A stretch of 64,000 nucleotides of DNA from Sphingomonas hylomeconis (GTDB lineage: Bacteria; Pseudomonadota; Alphaproteobacteria; Sphingomonadales; Sphingomonadaceae). Position numbers and translations under genes: made by a program. Positions 26,631-35,726 of this stretch are shown piece after piece. The stretch covers positions 1 through 64,000 of the forward strand of contig NZ_JANQBK010000015.1 in NCBI RefSeq assembly GCF_025370105.1, read 5' to 3'. Below the pieces are notes generated by a model that did no database searches, was not told the DNA's origin, and saw only the letters and a list, made by a program, of their open reading frames with translations. Within the stretch, counting starts at the first letter, position 1; every line of letters begins with the position of its first letter.

Positions 26631-27410
26631 GTGACCAATCTCATGCCCTCGCGCCCGGTCGTCGTCGAATGCTCCGCCGCGGAATGGGCGGCGCGCGTCG
26701 ACCTCGCGATCGCCTATCGGCTGTTCGACTGGCTCGAGATCACCGACCTGATCCACACGCACATCTCGGTGGTGGTGCCGGGCGAGCCCACACATTTCCT
26801 GCAGCTTCCCTATGGGCACCTGTTCGGCGAGGCGCGCGCGTCGCAGATGGTGAAGTGCGACCTCGACGGCACCATCCTCGCCGACGCGTCGGGGCTTGGC
26901 ATCAGCCGCGGCGGCTTCGCCATCCACGGTGCGATACATACGGCAACGCCGGGCGCGGCCTGCGTGATGCATGCGCATACCGAGGCGACAGTCGCGGTTG
27001 CCAACTACCGCAAGGGTTTGCTGCCGCTCACGCAGCACGCGCTGCGCTTCTACGGCAAGGTCGGCTATTTCGACTATTGCGGCATCTTCGACAGCGACGC
27101 CAAGCGCGCGGGGCTGCCGGCGGCGCTGGGCGACGGCTATGTGCTGATGCTGCGCAATCACGGGCCATTGGTGGTCGGGCCGACGATCGCCGAGACCTTC
27201 TCGCGCATGTACTATCTCGAACGCGCGTGTCGGATGCAGGTCGCCTCGCTGTCGCAGTGCCGCGATCCCGAAAGCGAGCTGGTATGGCCGAACGAGGCGG
27301 ATTGCCGCCGCATGGCGCTGGCTTTCGAAGGCGGCGAGGCAGTGATCGCGCGCGAATGGGCCGCGCTGCGTCGCATGTTGGATGCAAGAGGCGCGGACTA
27401 TGCGGCATGA
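26631..27410 (+). CDS. Class II aldolase/adducin family protein
   Basis: The 259-aa protein has the class II aldolase fold. Zinc-ligand histidines are visible in CVMHAHTEATVAV and RNHGPLVVG, preceded by HTHISVVVPG and GFAIHGAIH. The family includes fuculose-1-phosphate aldolase and decarboxylases acting on catechol- or vanillate-type acids. GTG 26631 is supported by AGGAGACGCC and lies 10 bp after the receptor gene. In this catabolic setting it may cleave or decarboxylate a hydroxy acid. Aldolase and decarboxylase functions cannot be separated from sequence. Confidence 0.86.
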   Translation: MTNLMPSRPVVVECSAAEWAARVDLAIAYRLFDWLEITDLIHTHISVVVPGEPTHFLQLPYGHLFGEARASQMVKCDLDGTILADASGLGISRGGFAIHGAIHTATPGAACVMHAHTEATVAVANYRKGLLPLTQHALRFYGKVGYFDYCGIFDSDAKRAGLPAALGDGYVLMLRNHGPLVVGPTIAETFSRMYYLERACRMQVASLSQCRDPESELVWPNEADCRRMALAFEGGEAVIAREWAALRRMLDARGADYAA

Positions 27411-27823
27411 CCGGGGCGGGAGAACCAAAAGTGAGTGACGACACGCAGGACGGCACGCACGACGACGGGCGCGAACGCGCGGGGCTCGCCGTGCTCGAAG
27501 CGCTCGGCTGGGGCCAGAACGAAGGGGTGCGTGCGCTCGACGAGGATTTGTGGCGGATCGTGTCGGAGGTGAATTTCGGCACGATCTGGGCGCGCCCGGG
27601 CCTGTCGCTGCGCGATCGCGAACTGGTGTGCATGGCGATGCTGATCGCGCTCGGCGCGCACGGCGTCGCGCTGCACTTCAAGCACGCGCATAAGGTCGGC
27701 ATTACGGCGGAGGAATTGAAGGAGCTCGTCCTCCAGGCGATCCCATATGCCGGCCTGCCCAAAGCGCTTGGTGCGATGGCGCTGCTCAAGCGCGTCCAAA
27801 ATGGCGATGACGTCGCTTTATAG
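27407..27823 (+). CDS. Carboxymuconolactone decarboxylase-like protein
   Basis: The 138-aa product matches the CMD/AhpD fold: WRIVSEVNFGTIWARPGLSLRDRELVCMAMLIALG, then ELKELVLQAIPYAGLPKAL. There is no CxxC pair, so it looks like the decarboxylase-type branch rather than AhpD peroxidase. ATG 27407 overlaps the aldolase stop as ATGA; an internal GTG at the SDDTQD segment is a possible shorter start. It is the last gene of the operon. It probably acts on a lactone or small acid in the same pathway. Confidence 0.87.
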   Translation: MTGAGEPKVSDDTQDGTHDDGRERAGLAVLEALGWGQNEGVRALDEDLWRIVSEVNFGTIWARPGLSLRDRELVCMAMLIALGAHGVALHFKHAHKVGITAEELKELVLQAIPYAGLPKALGAMALLKRVQNGDDVAL

Positions 27824-28271
27824 TGCAAGCCGGGCCGGCGGCGGCGACGACCTCTTGCGATACGGCCGCCTGGCAGTCCCCCCGGCAACATGGTTGAGGT
27901 CATGGGTGCAACCGGCAAAGCGCACGCCCTCCGTTCGCGTGTCGGCCGTCGTGCGTTACATGTGCGGTTAAGATGCTCCGCCCCGCACCCGGCGCGGATC
28001 GCGCTTGAACAACACTTCCCATAGAAGGCACCATCCCTCCTCGGGCGGCGGCGTTCAGCGACATGGTAAAGCGGCGCGGTGCTACAGGGTTAGCGTCGCA
28101 TGCAAGAATCCGAAGCCATACTTCGCGCGGCTTCTGCCCCCGCCGCTCCGGCGACCTGTCTTCTGCACGACTAGGTCCATTGTGCGCTGCATGCGCGCGA
28201 AGAAACCATCCTCATCGCCGGTCCAACGCAGATGGTGGCAATATGCTCAGACACGCCATAAGGACGTGGTC
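27824..28271. other. 448-bp gap without recognisable gene
   Basis: No reading frame here resembles a protein on either strand and there is no RNA-gene signature. A ribosome-binding AAGGA lies just before the FKBP gene. The promoter of that gene must be within this stretch. Confidence 0.6.
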
Positions 28272-28850
28272 ATGACCATGTCCTGCCGCACCGTGCTTAT
28301 CGTCGTTTCTGCCATCGCCGGGATTGCGCTCGCGGCGCCGCTTGCGGCCAGCGCGGCAGCGCCACGCGGCGTCAAGGCGCGGCCGGCGGCGCCGAAGCCG
28401 GTTGCGGCGAACAACAGCATCATCGCGCTGCCGCTCAATCCTATCGTCCCTGCGGCGCAACGGGTGTGTAGCGCCCGAACCCCGTCGGGGCTGGGCTATA
28501 CGCTGCTGCGACCGGCAGCGGGCACGAAGCCGGCGCGGAGCGATGTCGCGCTGGTCAATTATATCGGGTATCTCGCCGCGACGGGCGTGGTCTTCGACCA
28601 GGGGATGGGCTCGCCGCTGCCCGTCGACGGCGTGATCCCGGGCTTCTCGGAAGCCCTGCAGATGATGGCCAAGACGGGTGTCGGGCGCTTCTGCATCCCC
28701 GCGGCCACGGGCTATGGCGCGCAGGGGTCGGGCCCGATCCCGGCCAATGCCGATCTCGTATTCCAGGTTGAACTGGTGGATTATAAGACCGCGGCCGATG
28801 TCGAGCGCATGCGCGCCGCGCAAGCGACCGACGCGCCGCCGCCCCGATAA
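28272..28850 (+). CDS. FKBP-type peptidyl-prolyl isomerase, exported
   Basis: The 192-aa product has a signal peptide (MTMSCRTVLIVVSAIAGIALA to about residue 28) and a C-terminal FKBP domain (GLGYTLLRPAAG, DVALVNYIGYLAATGVVFDQ, PVDGVIPGFSEALQMM, FCIPAATGYGAQGSGPIPANADLVFQVELVDY). It would accelerate proline isomerisation in the periplasm. ATG 28272 follows AAGGACGTGG. The gene stands alone between a catabolic operon and the antiporter. Confidence 0.9.
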   Translation: MTMSCRTVLIVVSAIAGIALAAPLAASAAAPRGVKARPAAPKPVAANNSIIALPLNPIVPAAQRVCSARTPSGLGYTLLRPAAGTKPARSDVALVNYIGYLAATGVVFDQGMGSPLPVDGVIPGFSEALQMMAKTGVGRFCIPAATGYGAQGSGPIPANADLVFQVELVDYKTAADVERMRAAQATDAPPPR

Positions 28851-28974
28851 GGACGCCTCCGCCACCGCTACGCTAATGTGGCGGTCGTACGATCCGGGGC
28901 ACGCGTCGACAGCGGTTGCAGAGCGGGTTTGTCCATCGTGCCGGACGGCGTCGCCACACGGTGGCGGCGGCACG

Positions 28975-30609
28975 CTATTTGTAGCGCACCTCCAGCAGGT
29001 CGAGCTCGCGCACGAGTTTGGCGGCGAGTTCGCTGCCCAGGCCGCGATCGCGGGCGATCGACATGATTTCCGTACGCTCGGCGCGGACCGCGGCGAGCCG
29101 CAGCTCGCGGTCGATCCCTTCGTTGGTGCGCGCCACTTGGCTGGCGTCGCTGCCCGCGCTCAGCCCCTCGATCCGCTCGCGATAGCCGTCCATGATCCGG
29201 GCGCCGGCCGCGGCATAGACGTCCGCGTCGCTGCGCCCTTCGGCAAGCCCGTGCTGAACGCGCTCGATGGTCCTGATCGCTGCTTCCGCCGCAGCGATGC
29301 GCGCCATGTCCTCGGCGGCCTGTTGTGACGGCTCGGGCGGCATGGTCAGTCCCTGCAGGAGGAGCGGCAGGCCAATGCTCGCAAGGACGAGCGAGCTCAG
29401 AATGATCCCCGTTGCGAGAAAGATCGCGAGCTCGCGGCCGGGAAAGGGCGTGCCGTTGCCCATCGCCATCGGCAGCGTCAGCACGCCCGCGAGCGTGATC
29501 GCGCCGCGCACCCCGGCGAACGACATCGCCGCGACCAGCCGCCAGGACGGGCTCGATCCGGACTCGCCCCCCGGCGGGCGCCGCAGCAAGGTGATGCGGA
29601 ACGAGACCCACACCCAGCCGAAGCGCAACGCGGCAAGCGCCGCCATGATCGCCGCGACGTAGACGGCCAGCCACCACGGACTGGCATGGCCGGTCAGCGC
29701 GACGGTCTGGTCGAGACCCGAGAGAATTTCCGGCAGCTGTTCGCCGAGCAACACGAAGATCATGCCGTTGGCCGCGAACTGGATCGTGTCCCACACCGAG
29801 TTGCGTCGCATCCGCGTGACCGCCAGCGCCTGGCGCGAAATCTCGGCGAAACTCATCGTCACGCCGGCCGCGACCGCCGCGAGGACGCCCGATGCGTGAA
29901 CATGCTCGGCGACCAGATAGGCGCCGAACGGGATCAGCACGCTGATCAGGATCTGCGAGCCCGTTTCCTCGCCGAAGCGCCGCGACACCCAAGCCTTGGT
30001 CCGCGTCACCACCAGCGTCAGCGCGACGCCGACGAAGATCCCCGCCCCCGCCATCCAGAGAAAGTTCAACGCCGCCTCGGTCGCGGAGAAGCTGCCGGTG
30101 AGGGCCGCCGCGATCGCTACGCGCAAACACACCAGGCCGGAGGCGTCGTTGAGCAGCGACTCGCCTTCGAGGATATGCATCATCCGTTTCGGGATCGGGA
30201 CGCGCGCGGCGATGGCCGACACCGCAATCGGATCGGTCGGCGAGATGACGGCCGCCAGCGCGAACGCCACGGCAAGCGGCATGGCCGGGATCATCCAGTG
30301 GATCAGGAAGCCCATGCCGAGCACCGTTAGCAGGACCAGGCCCAGTGCCAGTTCGACGACGGTCGACAGATCCTTGAACAGCGCGTCCTTGGGGATGCGC
30401 CAGCCATCGAGAAACAATAGCGGCGGCAGGAACAGCAGCATGAAGAGCTCGGGATCGAGCGTCACGCGCAGATGCGTGGCGAGACCCACGACAAAGCCCA
30501 GCGCGATCTGCACCAGCGGGGTCGGGATTGCCACCGGCAGCATCCGCGACACGGCACCGCTGACGACGACCGCCAGCAGCAAAATCAATACGATCGATAC
30601 GGATTCCAA
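28975..30609 (-). CDS. CPA1-family Na+/H+ antiporter
   Basis: The 544-aa protein resembles NhaP/NHE-type cation:proton antiporters. Twelve membrane segments precede a cytoplasmic tail of about 130 residues. Core motifs are FLPPLLFLDGWRIP, AAVISPTDPIAVSAIA with the ion-binding Asp, GESLLNDASGLV, and MSFAGVRGAITLA. The TTG start at 30609 is backed by AGGAG 7 nt upstream. It exports Na+ or K+ in exchange for protons, complementing the kdp uptake system encoded 6 kb away. It is oriented opposite to the FKBP gene. Confidence 0.91.
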   Translation of the reverse strand: MESVSIVLILLLAVVVSGAVSRMLPVAIPTPLVQIALGFVVGLATHLRVTLDPELFMLLFLPPLLFLDGWRIPKDALFKDLSTVVELALGLVLLTVLGMGFLIHWMIPAMPLAVAFALAAVISPTDPIAVSAIAARVPIPKRMMHILEGESLLNDASGLVCLRVAIAAALTGSFSATEAALNFLWMAGAGIFVGVALTLVVTRTKAWVSRRFGEETGSQILISVLIPFGAYLVAEHVHASGVLAAVAAGVTMSFAEISRQALAVTRMRRNSVWDTIQFAANGMIFVLLGEQLPEILSGLDQTVALTGHASPWWLAVYVAAIMAALAALRFGWVWVSFRITLLRRPPGGESGSSPSWRLVAAMSFAGVRGAITLAGVLTLPMAMGNGTPFPGRELAIFLATGIILSSLVLASIGLPLLLQGLTMPPEPSQQAAEDMARIAAAEAAIRTIERVQHGLAEGRSDADVYAAAGARIMDGYRERIEGLSAGSDASQVARTNEGIDRELRLAAVRAERTEIMSIARDRGLGSELAAKLVRELDLLEVRYK

Positions 30610-30962
30610 GCCTGCACTCCTGCATGGCGCATCGCCACGAGCGCGCGTGTAGCACGTCTTTCGTCGTCAAGCCGAGGTTGGTTGGCGGGCGTATCGGCGG
30701 CGCCAGGCTGTTGCGCGCATGCCGGGTCGACCTTGCGGGGCGCTCGCAAAGCGGCGCTGTTCGAACGTAACGACGCCCGTTTACCGATATCGAGCATCCG
30801 ATCGTCGGGCGCAGAGGGCAAGGCGGGCCGCAGCAGCGGCGCTCACGCCAATCGTGATGCGGCCTGGGCAAGCCACTTCCGAAACGATCTTAGTCGGGCG
30901 GCTCTTCTCCCGCCTCGCGCTAGCTGGTAGGAAGCGCCAACAACTCAGATGTAAGTCGCTGC
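30610..30962. other. 353-bp divergent gap without recognisable gene
   Basis: This lies between the antiporter and the hybrid kinase, which are divergent, so it must carry both promoters. I see no plausible small gene or strong palindrome in it. Confidence 0.55.
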
Positions 30963-33557
30963 ATGATCACGGAAAAGACATTGGCTCGCGAGATGGCCGA
31001 GCATGATTGGGCGCAATCGCCCCTGGGCCCGCGGGAGGGATGGCCGCCCGCCTTGCGATCGACGCTGGCGCTGCTGCTCGCCTGCCCCACCCCGATGTTC
31101 CTGGCCTGGGGGCCGGACCTGCTGTGTTTCTACAACGACGCTTATCGCCCGATCCTCGGCTATCGCAGCGAGACGGCGCTGGGCCGACCGTTCCGCGACG
31201 TCTGGGCGAGCATCTGGAGCGACATCGAGCCGCTGGTGACGACGACGCTGGCGGGCGAAAGCTGCACGGTTACCGACATGCGGCTCGACCTCAGCCGGCA
31301 AGGACGGCCGGAAGAGAGCTGGTGGACCTTCACCTACTCGCCCGTCTTCGACGACGCGGGCAAGATCGCCGGGTTGCTGTGCGTCACCGGCGAGACGACC
31401 GCGCGGGTGGTGGCCGAACGCGAACGGGCGGCGGCGGCCGAGCGGCTGGACCTTGCCTTGTCGGCGGGCAACAGCATCGGCATCTGGGACTGGGACGTCC
31501 TTGCCGATCGCGTGACCGCCGACACCCGGTTCGCCACGCTGTACGGCATCGACCCCGACAAGGCCGCCGCGGGTGCGTCGATCGCCGAATTTTTTGCCGG
31601 CATTCACCCCGACGATCTGTCGCGGGTGCAAAGCGAGGTGCTGGATGCCGTCGAGCGATGCGGCAGCTTCCGGTCCGAATATCGCCTGCTGAACGCCGAG
31701 GGGCGTGTCCGCTGGGTATCGGCGCAGGGGCGATGCATCGCCGGCGCGGACGGCCGTTGCGAGCGCTTCCCCGGGGTCAGCTACGACATTACCGATCGGA
31801 TGACCTCCGAACTGGCGATCCGCGCCGCCAAGGCCGAACGCGACTTCGTGATCGACCTGACGGCGCGCCAACGTGTGGCGACCGATCCCGAGACGATCAT
31901 CCGCATTTCCTCGGAGGCGCTGGGCAAACGGCTCGGCGTGAATCGCGCCGGCTTTTACCGGCTGCTCGGCGTGAAGCAGATGCGCCATGGCGGGAGTTGG
32001 ACCGATGGCACGCTTGCCCCGCTGACCGGCGTGCAGGCGGTAAGCGCGTTTGGCGCGCGCGCCGAGCAGCGCCGCCGCCGCGGCAAGACGCTGGTGTTCA
32101 GCGATAGCCGCCACGACAATGACGGCGACCTGCTGGCCTATGCGGAAGACGGCGTGCTGGCCGGTCTGTGCGTGCCGCTGATGAACGCTGGCCATTGGCA
32201 GGCCGGCATCTACCTGCATCATGCCGAGGTACGGCACTGGACGCCGGCGGAAATTTCGCTGGTGAAGGAAGTGGCGGAAATGACGTGGCTGGCGGTGGAG
32301 CGCGCCGAGGCGCTGCTCCGGCTCAGCCAGCGCGTCGACCAGCAGAGCGTGGCGCTCGCCGAGGCCACGACCGAGATCAAGGCGGAAGCCGATCGCCGGT
32401 CCGCTGCCGAGAGCCAGCTGCGCCAGCTGCAGAAGATGGAATCGCTGGGGCAGCTTACCGGCGGGATCGCGCACGACTTCAACAACATGCTCGCGATCAT
32501 CATCGGCGGGCTCAATCTCGCGCAGCGCCGGCTTGCCAGGGGCGAGAGCGATGTCGGCAAATATCTCGACGGTGCGATGGAGGGTGCGACGCGCGCCGCC
32601 ACGCTGACGCAGCGGCTGCTCGCTTTCTCGCGCCAGCAACCGCTTTCGCCCAAGGCGATCGAGCCGAACAAACTCGTGGCCGGCCTCGCCGAGATGCTCG
32701 CCCGGTCGCTGGGCGAACTGGTGCAGCTCGAGACGATCCTGAGCGCAGGCTTGTGGAAGGCGAAGGCCGATCCCGCGGAGCTGGAAAACGTGATCGTCAA
32801 TCTCGCGGTCAACGGGCGCGACGCCATGCCGGAAGGCGGCAAGCTGACGATCGAGACGAGCAACGCCTATGTCGACGATGCCTATGCGCACGAGGCGGAG
32901 CTGGCGCCGGGCCAGTATGTTCAGATCGCGGTGAGCGACACGGGCACGGGCATGTCGCCCGACGTGATGGCCAAGGCCTTCGATCCCTTCTTCACCACCA
33001 AGTCGGTGGGCAAGGGCACCGGATTGGGGCTGAGCCAGGTGTTCGGCTTCGCGCGCCAGTCAGGCGGCCATGTCCGCGTCTATTCGGAGGTGGGACATGG
33101 CACGACCTTCAAGCTGTACCTGCCCCGCTTCTGGGGTGACGAACCCCCGACGACGGTGCGTAGCGCGCCGGCCACGCTGCGGCAGGGCAAGCCGTCGGAC
33201 ATCGTGCTGGTCGTCGAGGACGAGGAACGCGTGCGCAACAACTCGGTCGAGGCGCTGCGCGAGCTCGGCTATACCGTCCTGCACGCCGCGAGCGGCGCCG
33301 AGGCGCTGGCGATAATCGAGGCCGGGCAGGACGTCACGCTGCTGTTCACCGATGTCGTCATGCCCGGCATGACGGGTAGACAGCTCGCCGATCGCGCCGC
33401 CCCGCTGCTGCCCAAGATGAAGATCGTCTTCACGACCGGCTATACCCGCAATGCGGTGGTGCATAACGGCATCCTCGATCCGGGCACGAACTTCCTGCCG
33501 AAGCCGTTCGGCATCGATCAGCTTGCAGCGAAGATCGCGGAGGTGCTCGACGCCTGA
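30963..33557 (+). CDS. Hybrid histidine kinase (PAS-PAS-GAF-HisKA-HATPase-REC)
   Basis: The 864-aa protein lacks membrane spans. It contains two PAS-like regions (about 30-160 and 160-300), a GAF-like region (about 305-460), a coiled coil, and HisKA with H504 in LTGGIAHDFNNML. An HATPase follows with NLAVNGRDAMPEGG, VSDTGTGM and GKGTGLGLSQVFGFA. A receiver ends the protein with D797 in LLFTDVVMPGMTGRQ. This layout is typical of cytosolic hybrid kinases that phosphorylate a separate phosphotransfer protein. No LOV cysteine motif is present, so light sensing is not indicated. The signal is unknown. Confidence 0.92.
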   Translation: MITEKTLAREMAEHDWAQSPLGPREGWPPALRSTLALLLACPTPMFLAWGPDLLCFYNDAYRPILGYRSETALGRPFRDVWASIWSDIEPLVTTTLAGESCTVTDMRLDLSRQGRPEESWWTFTYSPVFDDAGKIAGLLCVTGETTARVVAERERAAAAERLDLALSAGNSIGIWDWDVLADRVTADTRFATLYGIDPDKAAAGASIAEFFAGIHPDDLSRVQSEVLDAVERCGSFRSEYRLLNAEGRVRWVSAQGRCIAGADGRCERFPGVSYDITDRMTSELAIRAAKAERDFVIDLTARQRVATDPETIIRISSEALGKRLGVNRAGFYRLLGVKQMRHGGSWTDGTLAPLTGVQAVSAFGARAEQRRRRGKTLVFSDSRHDNDGDLLAYAEDGVLAGLCVPLMNAGHWQAGIYLHHAEVRHWTPAEISLVKEVAEMTWLAVERAEALLRLSQRVDQQSVALAEATTEIKAEADRRSAAESQLRQLQKMESLGQLTGGIAHDFNNMLAIIIGGLNLAQRRLARGESDVGKYLDGAMEGATRAATLTQRLLAFSRQQPLSPKAIEPNKLVAGLAEMLARSLGELVQLETILSAGLWKAKADPAELENVIVNLAVNGRDAMPEGGKLTIETSNAYVDDAYAHEAELAPGQYVQIAVSDTGTGMSPDVMAKAFDPFFTTKSVGKGTGLGLSQVFGFARQSGGHVRVYSEVGHGTTFKLYLPRFWGDEPPTTVRSAPATLRQGKPSDIVLVVEDEERVRNNSVEALRELGYTVLHAASGAEALAIIEAGQDVTLLFTDVVMPGMTGRQLADRAAPLLPKMKIVFTTGYTRNAVVHNGILDPGTNFLPKPFGIDQLAAKIAEVLDA

Positions 33558-33615
33558 CCCGGGCGATCGCCATTCCGCGGTTGATCGGCGTGCACGATGC
33601 GTGTCTGTTGTGCGC

Positions 33616-34125
33616 ATGAACAGGATTCGAGCTTTGGTCGCCACCGCCGCGCTGTGTCTGTCGGGGCCTGCGCTTGCCGGCCCCGAACAGGATCGTGGCG
33701 CGATCCTGAGGGTGATCGCGCAGATGGAGGCAGCGTGGAATCGTGGCGATTTTCGCGGCTATATGGCGGGGTTCCGCAACCCCGACGTCGTGTTCGTCTC
33801 GGGCGGAAAGTTCCAGGATGGCTGGCAGGGGACGCTGGACCATTATGTGCGCGACTATGGATCGTCTCCCGCCACCCGCGGCACGCTGCACTTCTACGAC
33901 ATGAAGGTCGACATGCTGTCCGGCGACGCGGCGATGCTGGTCGGCCGCTACCATCTCGAGCGGCCGGCGCACGCTGCGGAAGGCGTCAACACGCGGCTGT
34001 TCCGCAAGATCGATGGCCGCTGGGTGATCACGCTCAACCACGTCTCCGCGCATGACGTGCCGAGCCGTATCGCGGCTCCGATGCCGACCGCGCCAGCCGA
34101 TCGGCGAAACCCGCCTGCCCCCTGA
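33616..34125 (+). CDS. Exported SnoaL-like (DUF4440-type) protein
   Basis: The 169-aa protein has a signal peptide (MNRIRALVATAALCLSGPALA) followed by an NTF2-fold domain: DRGAILRVIAQMEAAWNRGD, YMAGFRNPDVVFVSG and a closing NTRLFRKIDGRWVITLNHVS. Such domains bind small ligands or act as accessory subunits. ATG 33616 lies 58 bp after the hybrid kinase, so co-transcription is possible. Nothing links it firmly to the downstream Nudix pair. Confidence 0.78.
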   Translation: MNRIRALVATAALCLSGPALAGPEQDRGAILRVIAQMEAAWNRGDFRGYMAGFRNPDVVFVSGGKFQDGWQGTLDHYVRDYGSSPATRGTLHFYDMKVDMLSGDAAMLVGRYHLERPAHAAEGVNTRLFRKIDGRWVITLNHVSAHDVPSRIAAPMPTAPADRRNPPAP

Positions 34126-34244
34126 CCCGCGTGCGCGGGCCGGCCCGTGCCGCTCGTTTTATGGCCCGCGCGATGTTACGATGCGTCATGCAGGTGGAAC
34201 GTCGGCGCTATTCGCGCACCAATTCGAGCGGAATCTTTCGCCCC

Positions 34245-35726
34245 ATGACGCCGGACCAATTGCATCGCAATGCCGTTGCCGCGTCGTGCCTCGACGATCA
34301 GTATATCGATCGTGGCACGTTGCTGTCCAAAAGCCTGGGGTTCAGGCAGCACTATACTTCCTGCGTGCTCGACGAGTTCGCCAAGTGCCTGCTGTCGGCC
34401 GAGCAGGTCGTCGTCAATCGCACCTACCTGCAGAATACCGAGGTGATGCAACAGCTTGCGCCGCCGAACGATGAGGCCGACGACACCGCGATCATCAAGC
34501 TGATCGATGACGGCGCGATCGTCGCCTATCTGTACAGCGACGAGGATCCGACGCTGAAAGGCAGCGTGGACAGCGGCGCGATGAACGCGGATGCCGCCTC
34601 GGCCTGGAACCGGGTGTGCGAGCGCACCGAGCCGCGCTGCGTGCGGCTCGACTGGGACGACCGGATCGATCGGCAGTTGCGATCGGACCGGCTGGCGACG
34701 CGATTTGCACAGCGGCTCGCCACCGTCGCCGAGACCGGCCGCCCCGATCTTCTGCGCGATCTGTCGCGCCGTCATTCGGACGAGGATGTCGCGGCGTTCG
34801 GCCGCTATCTGCGTGACATATTGCTGCCGATTGCGCGGGATGCGCCGACCCGGCGGCAATTGTACGAACGGTTGGTGGTGCAGGACGGGTCGGACGTGGT
34901 CGATACCGCGATCGATGTCGCCAAGCCGTTCGCCTGCGAGATCAAACAGCTGATCGATCTGATCTATAACGCGAACATGGCCGGTGCCCTGGGCCTCAAC
35001 AACGTGACGCCGTCGGGAGCCGTGTCGGCCGATCTTCTCGCGGACGCCGGGCTGACGCCGCAACGCGGCAGGGAGGCGACACCCGATCTGGCCGCTGCCA
35101 TCGCCGCGCTGGCGGTCACCATGCAGGACCGCCAGCACCGCGAACAAACCGTTCCACACCTCGGCACCCTGTCGCTCGATCAGGTCGTCCGCATCCGCGA
35201 TCATTCGACGTGGCGACGCTATGTCCGGGCGGTATCCGACTTGCAAACGCTGGACACCAGCGTGTCGGAGGCCGCCTTCTTCAGCGCGGTCGAGACGGCG
35301 CTGGGCGAGGCGCTGGACCGGTCCGCCGCGCTGTCCAGCTACCTGTACCAACATCATGGCGCCCTGCGGCAGCGACGGACGCAGGCCAGGTCGCTGATCG
35401 CGCAGGCCGGCAGCCTGTGCTTCGGCGCAGCGATCGGCACCGCCGTCGGCGCCTGCTTTCCCGGCACACCGGACGGGTCCTTTGCCGGCAATATGGCCAG
35501 CGGCGTGCTGCAATCGGTGCTCGAACGCCCGCTGCGCCATCTTGCCATGCGGATCGATCCGCTCGGCGGCACCTTCGCCGCGTGGCGCCTGCCGGAACTC
35601 AAGCTGACCGGGGGCGCCGCGACAATGCAGAAATTCCGCGCCGAGCTCGATCAGAGGCGGATCGATACCGGGCCGGTCAATCCTGCCGCGCCGGGCGCGC
35701 CGACCCTGGAGGCTGAAATTGGCTGA
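34245..35726 (+). CDS. Protein of unknown function coupled to a Nudix hydrolase
   Basis: I do not recognise this 493-aa protein. Visible features: an N-terminal helical part with YIDRGTLLSKSLGFRQHY, a hydrophobic VVVNRTYLQNTEVMQQL segment, an IIKLIDDGAIVAYLYSDEDP block, a WNRVCE/RLDWDD motif, a long helical middle, and near residues 387-407 a glycine/alanine-rich stretch (AGSLCFGAAIGTAVGACF) that could be a membrane or pore-like segment. ATG 34245 gives the clean start MTPDQLHRNAV; in-frame ATGs at 34188 and 34173 are alternatives. Its stop overlaps the Nudix start by 8 nt, so the two are co-translated. A defence, NAD/ADP-ribose or nucleotide-signalling role is possible but not shown. Confidence 0.75.
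   Translation: MTPDQLHRNAVAASCLDDQYIDRGTLLSKSLGFRQHYTSCVLDEFAKCLLSAEQVVVNRTYLQNTEVMQQLAPPNDEADDTAIIKLIDDGAIVAYLYSDEDPTLKGSVDSGAMNADAASAWNRVCERTEPRCVRLDWDDRIDRQLRSDRLATRFAQRLATVAETGRPDLLRDLSRRHSDEDVAAFGRYLRDILLPIARDAPTRRQLYERLVVQDGSDVVDTAIDVAKPFACEIKQLIDLIYNANMAGALGLNNVTPSGAVSADLLADAGLTPQRGREATPDLAAAIAALAVTMQDRQHREQTVPHLGTLSLDQVVRIRDHSTWRRYVRAVSDLQTLDTSVSEAAFFSAVETALGEALDRSAALSSYLYQHHGALRQRRTQARSLIAQAGSLCFGAAIGTAVGACFPGTPDGSFAGNMASGVLQSVLERPLRHLAMRIDPLGGTFAAWRLPELKLTGGAATMQKFRAELDQRRIDTGPVNPAAPGAPTLEAEIG

Noticed and set aside
28859..28884. CCGCCAC...GTGGCGG as a terminator between FKBP and antiporter genes
   Set aside because: Only a 7-bp stem with a 12-nt loop and no U-run; too weak to list.
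30963..33557. LOV-type blue-light receptor
   Set aside because: The PAS regions lack the NCRFLQ-type cysteine motif, so light sensing is not supported.
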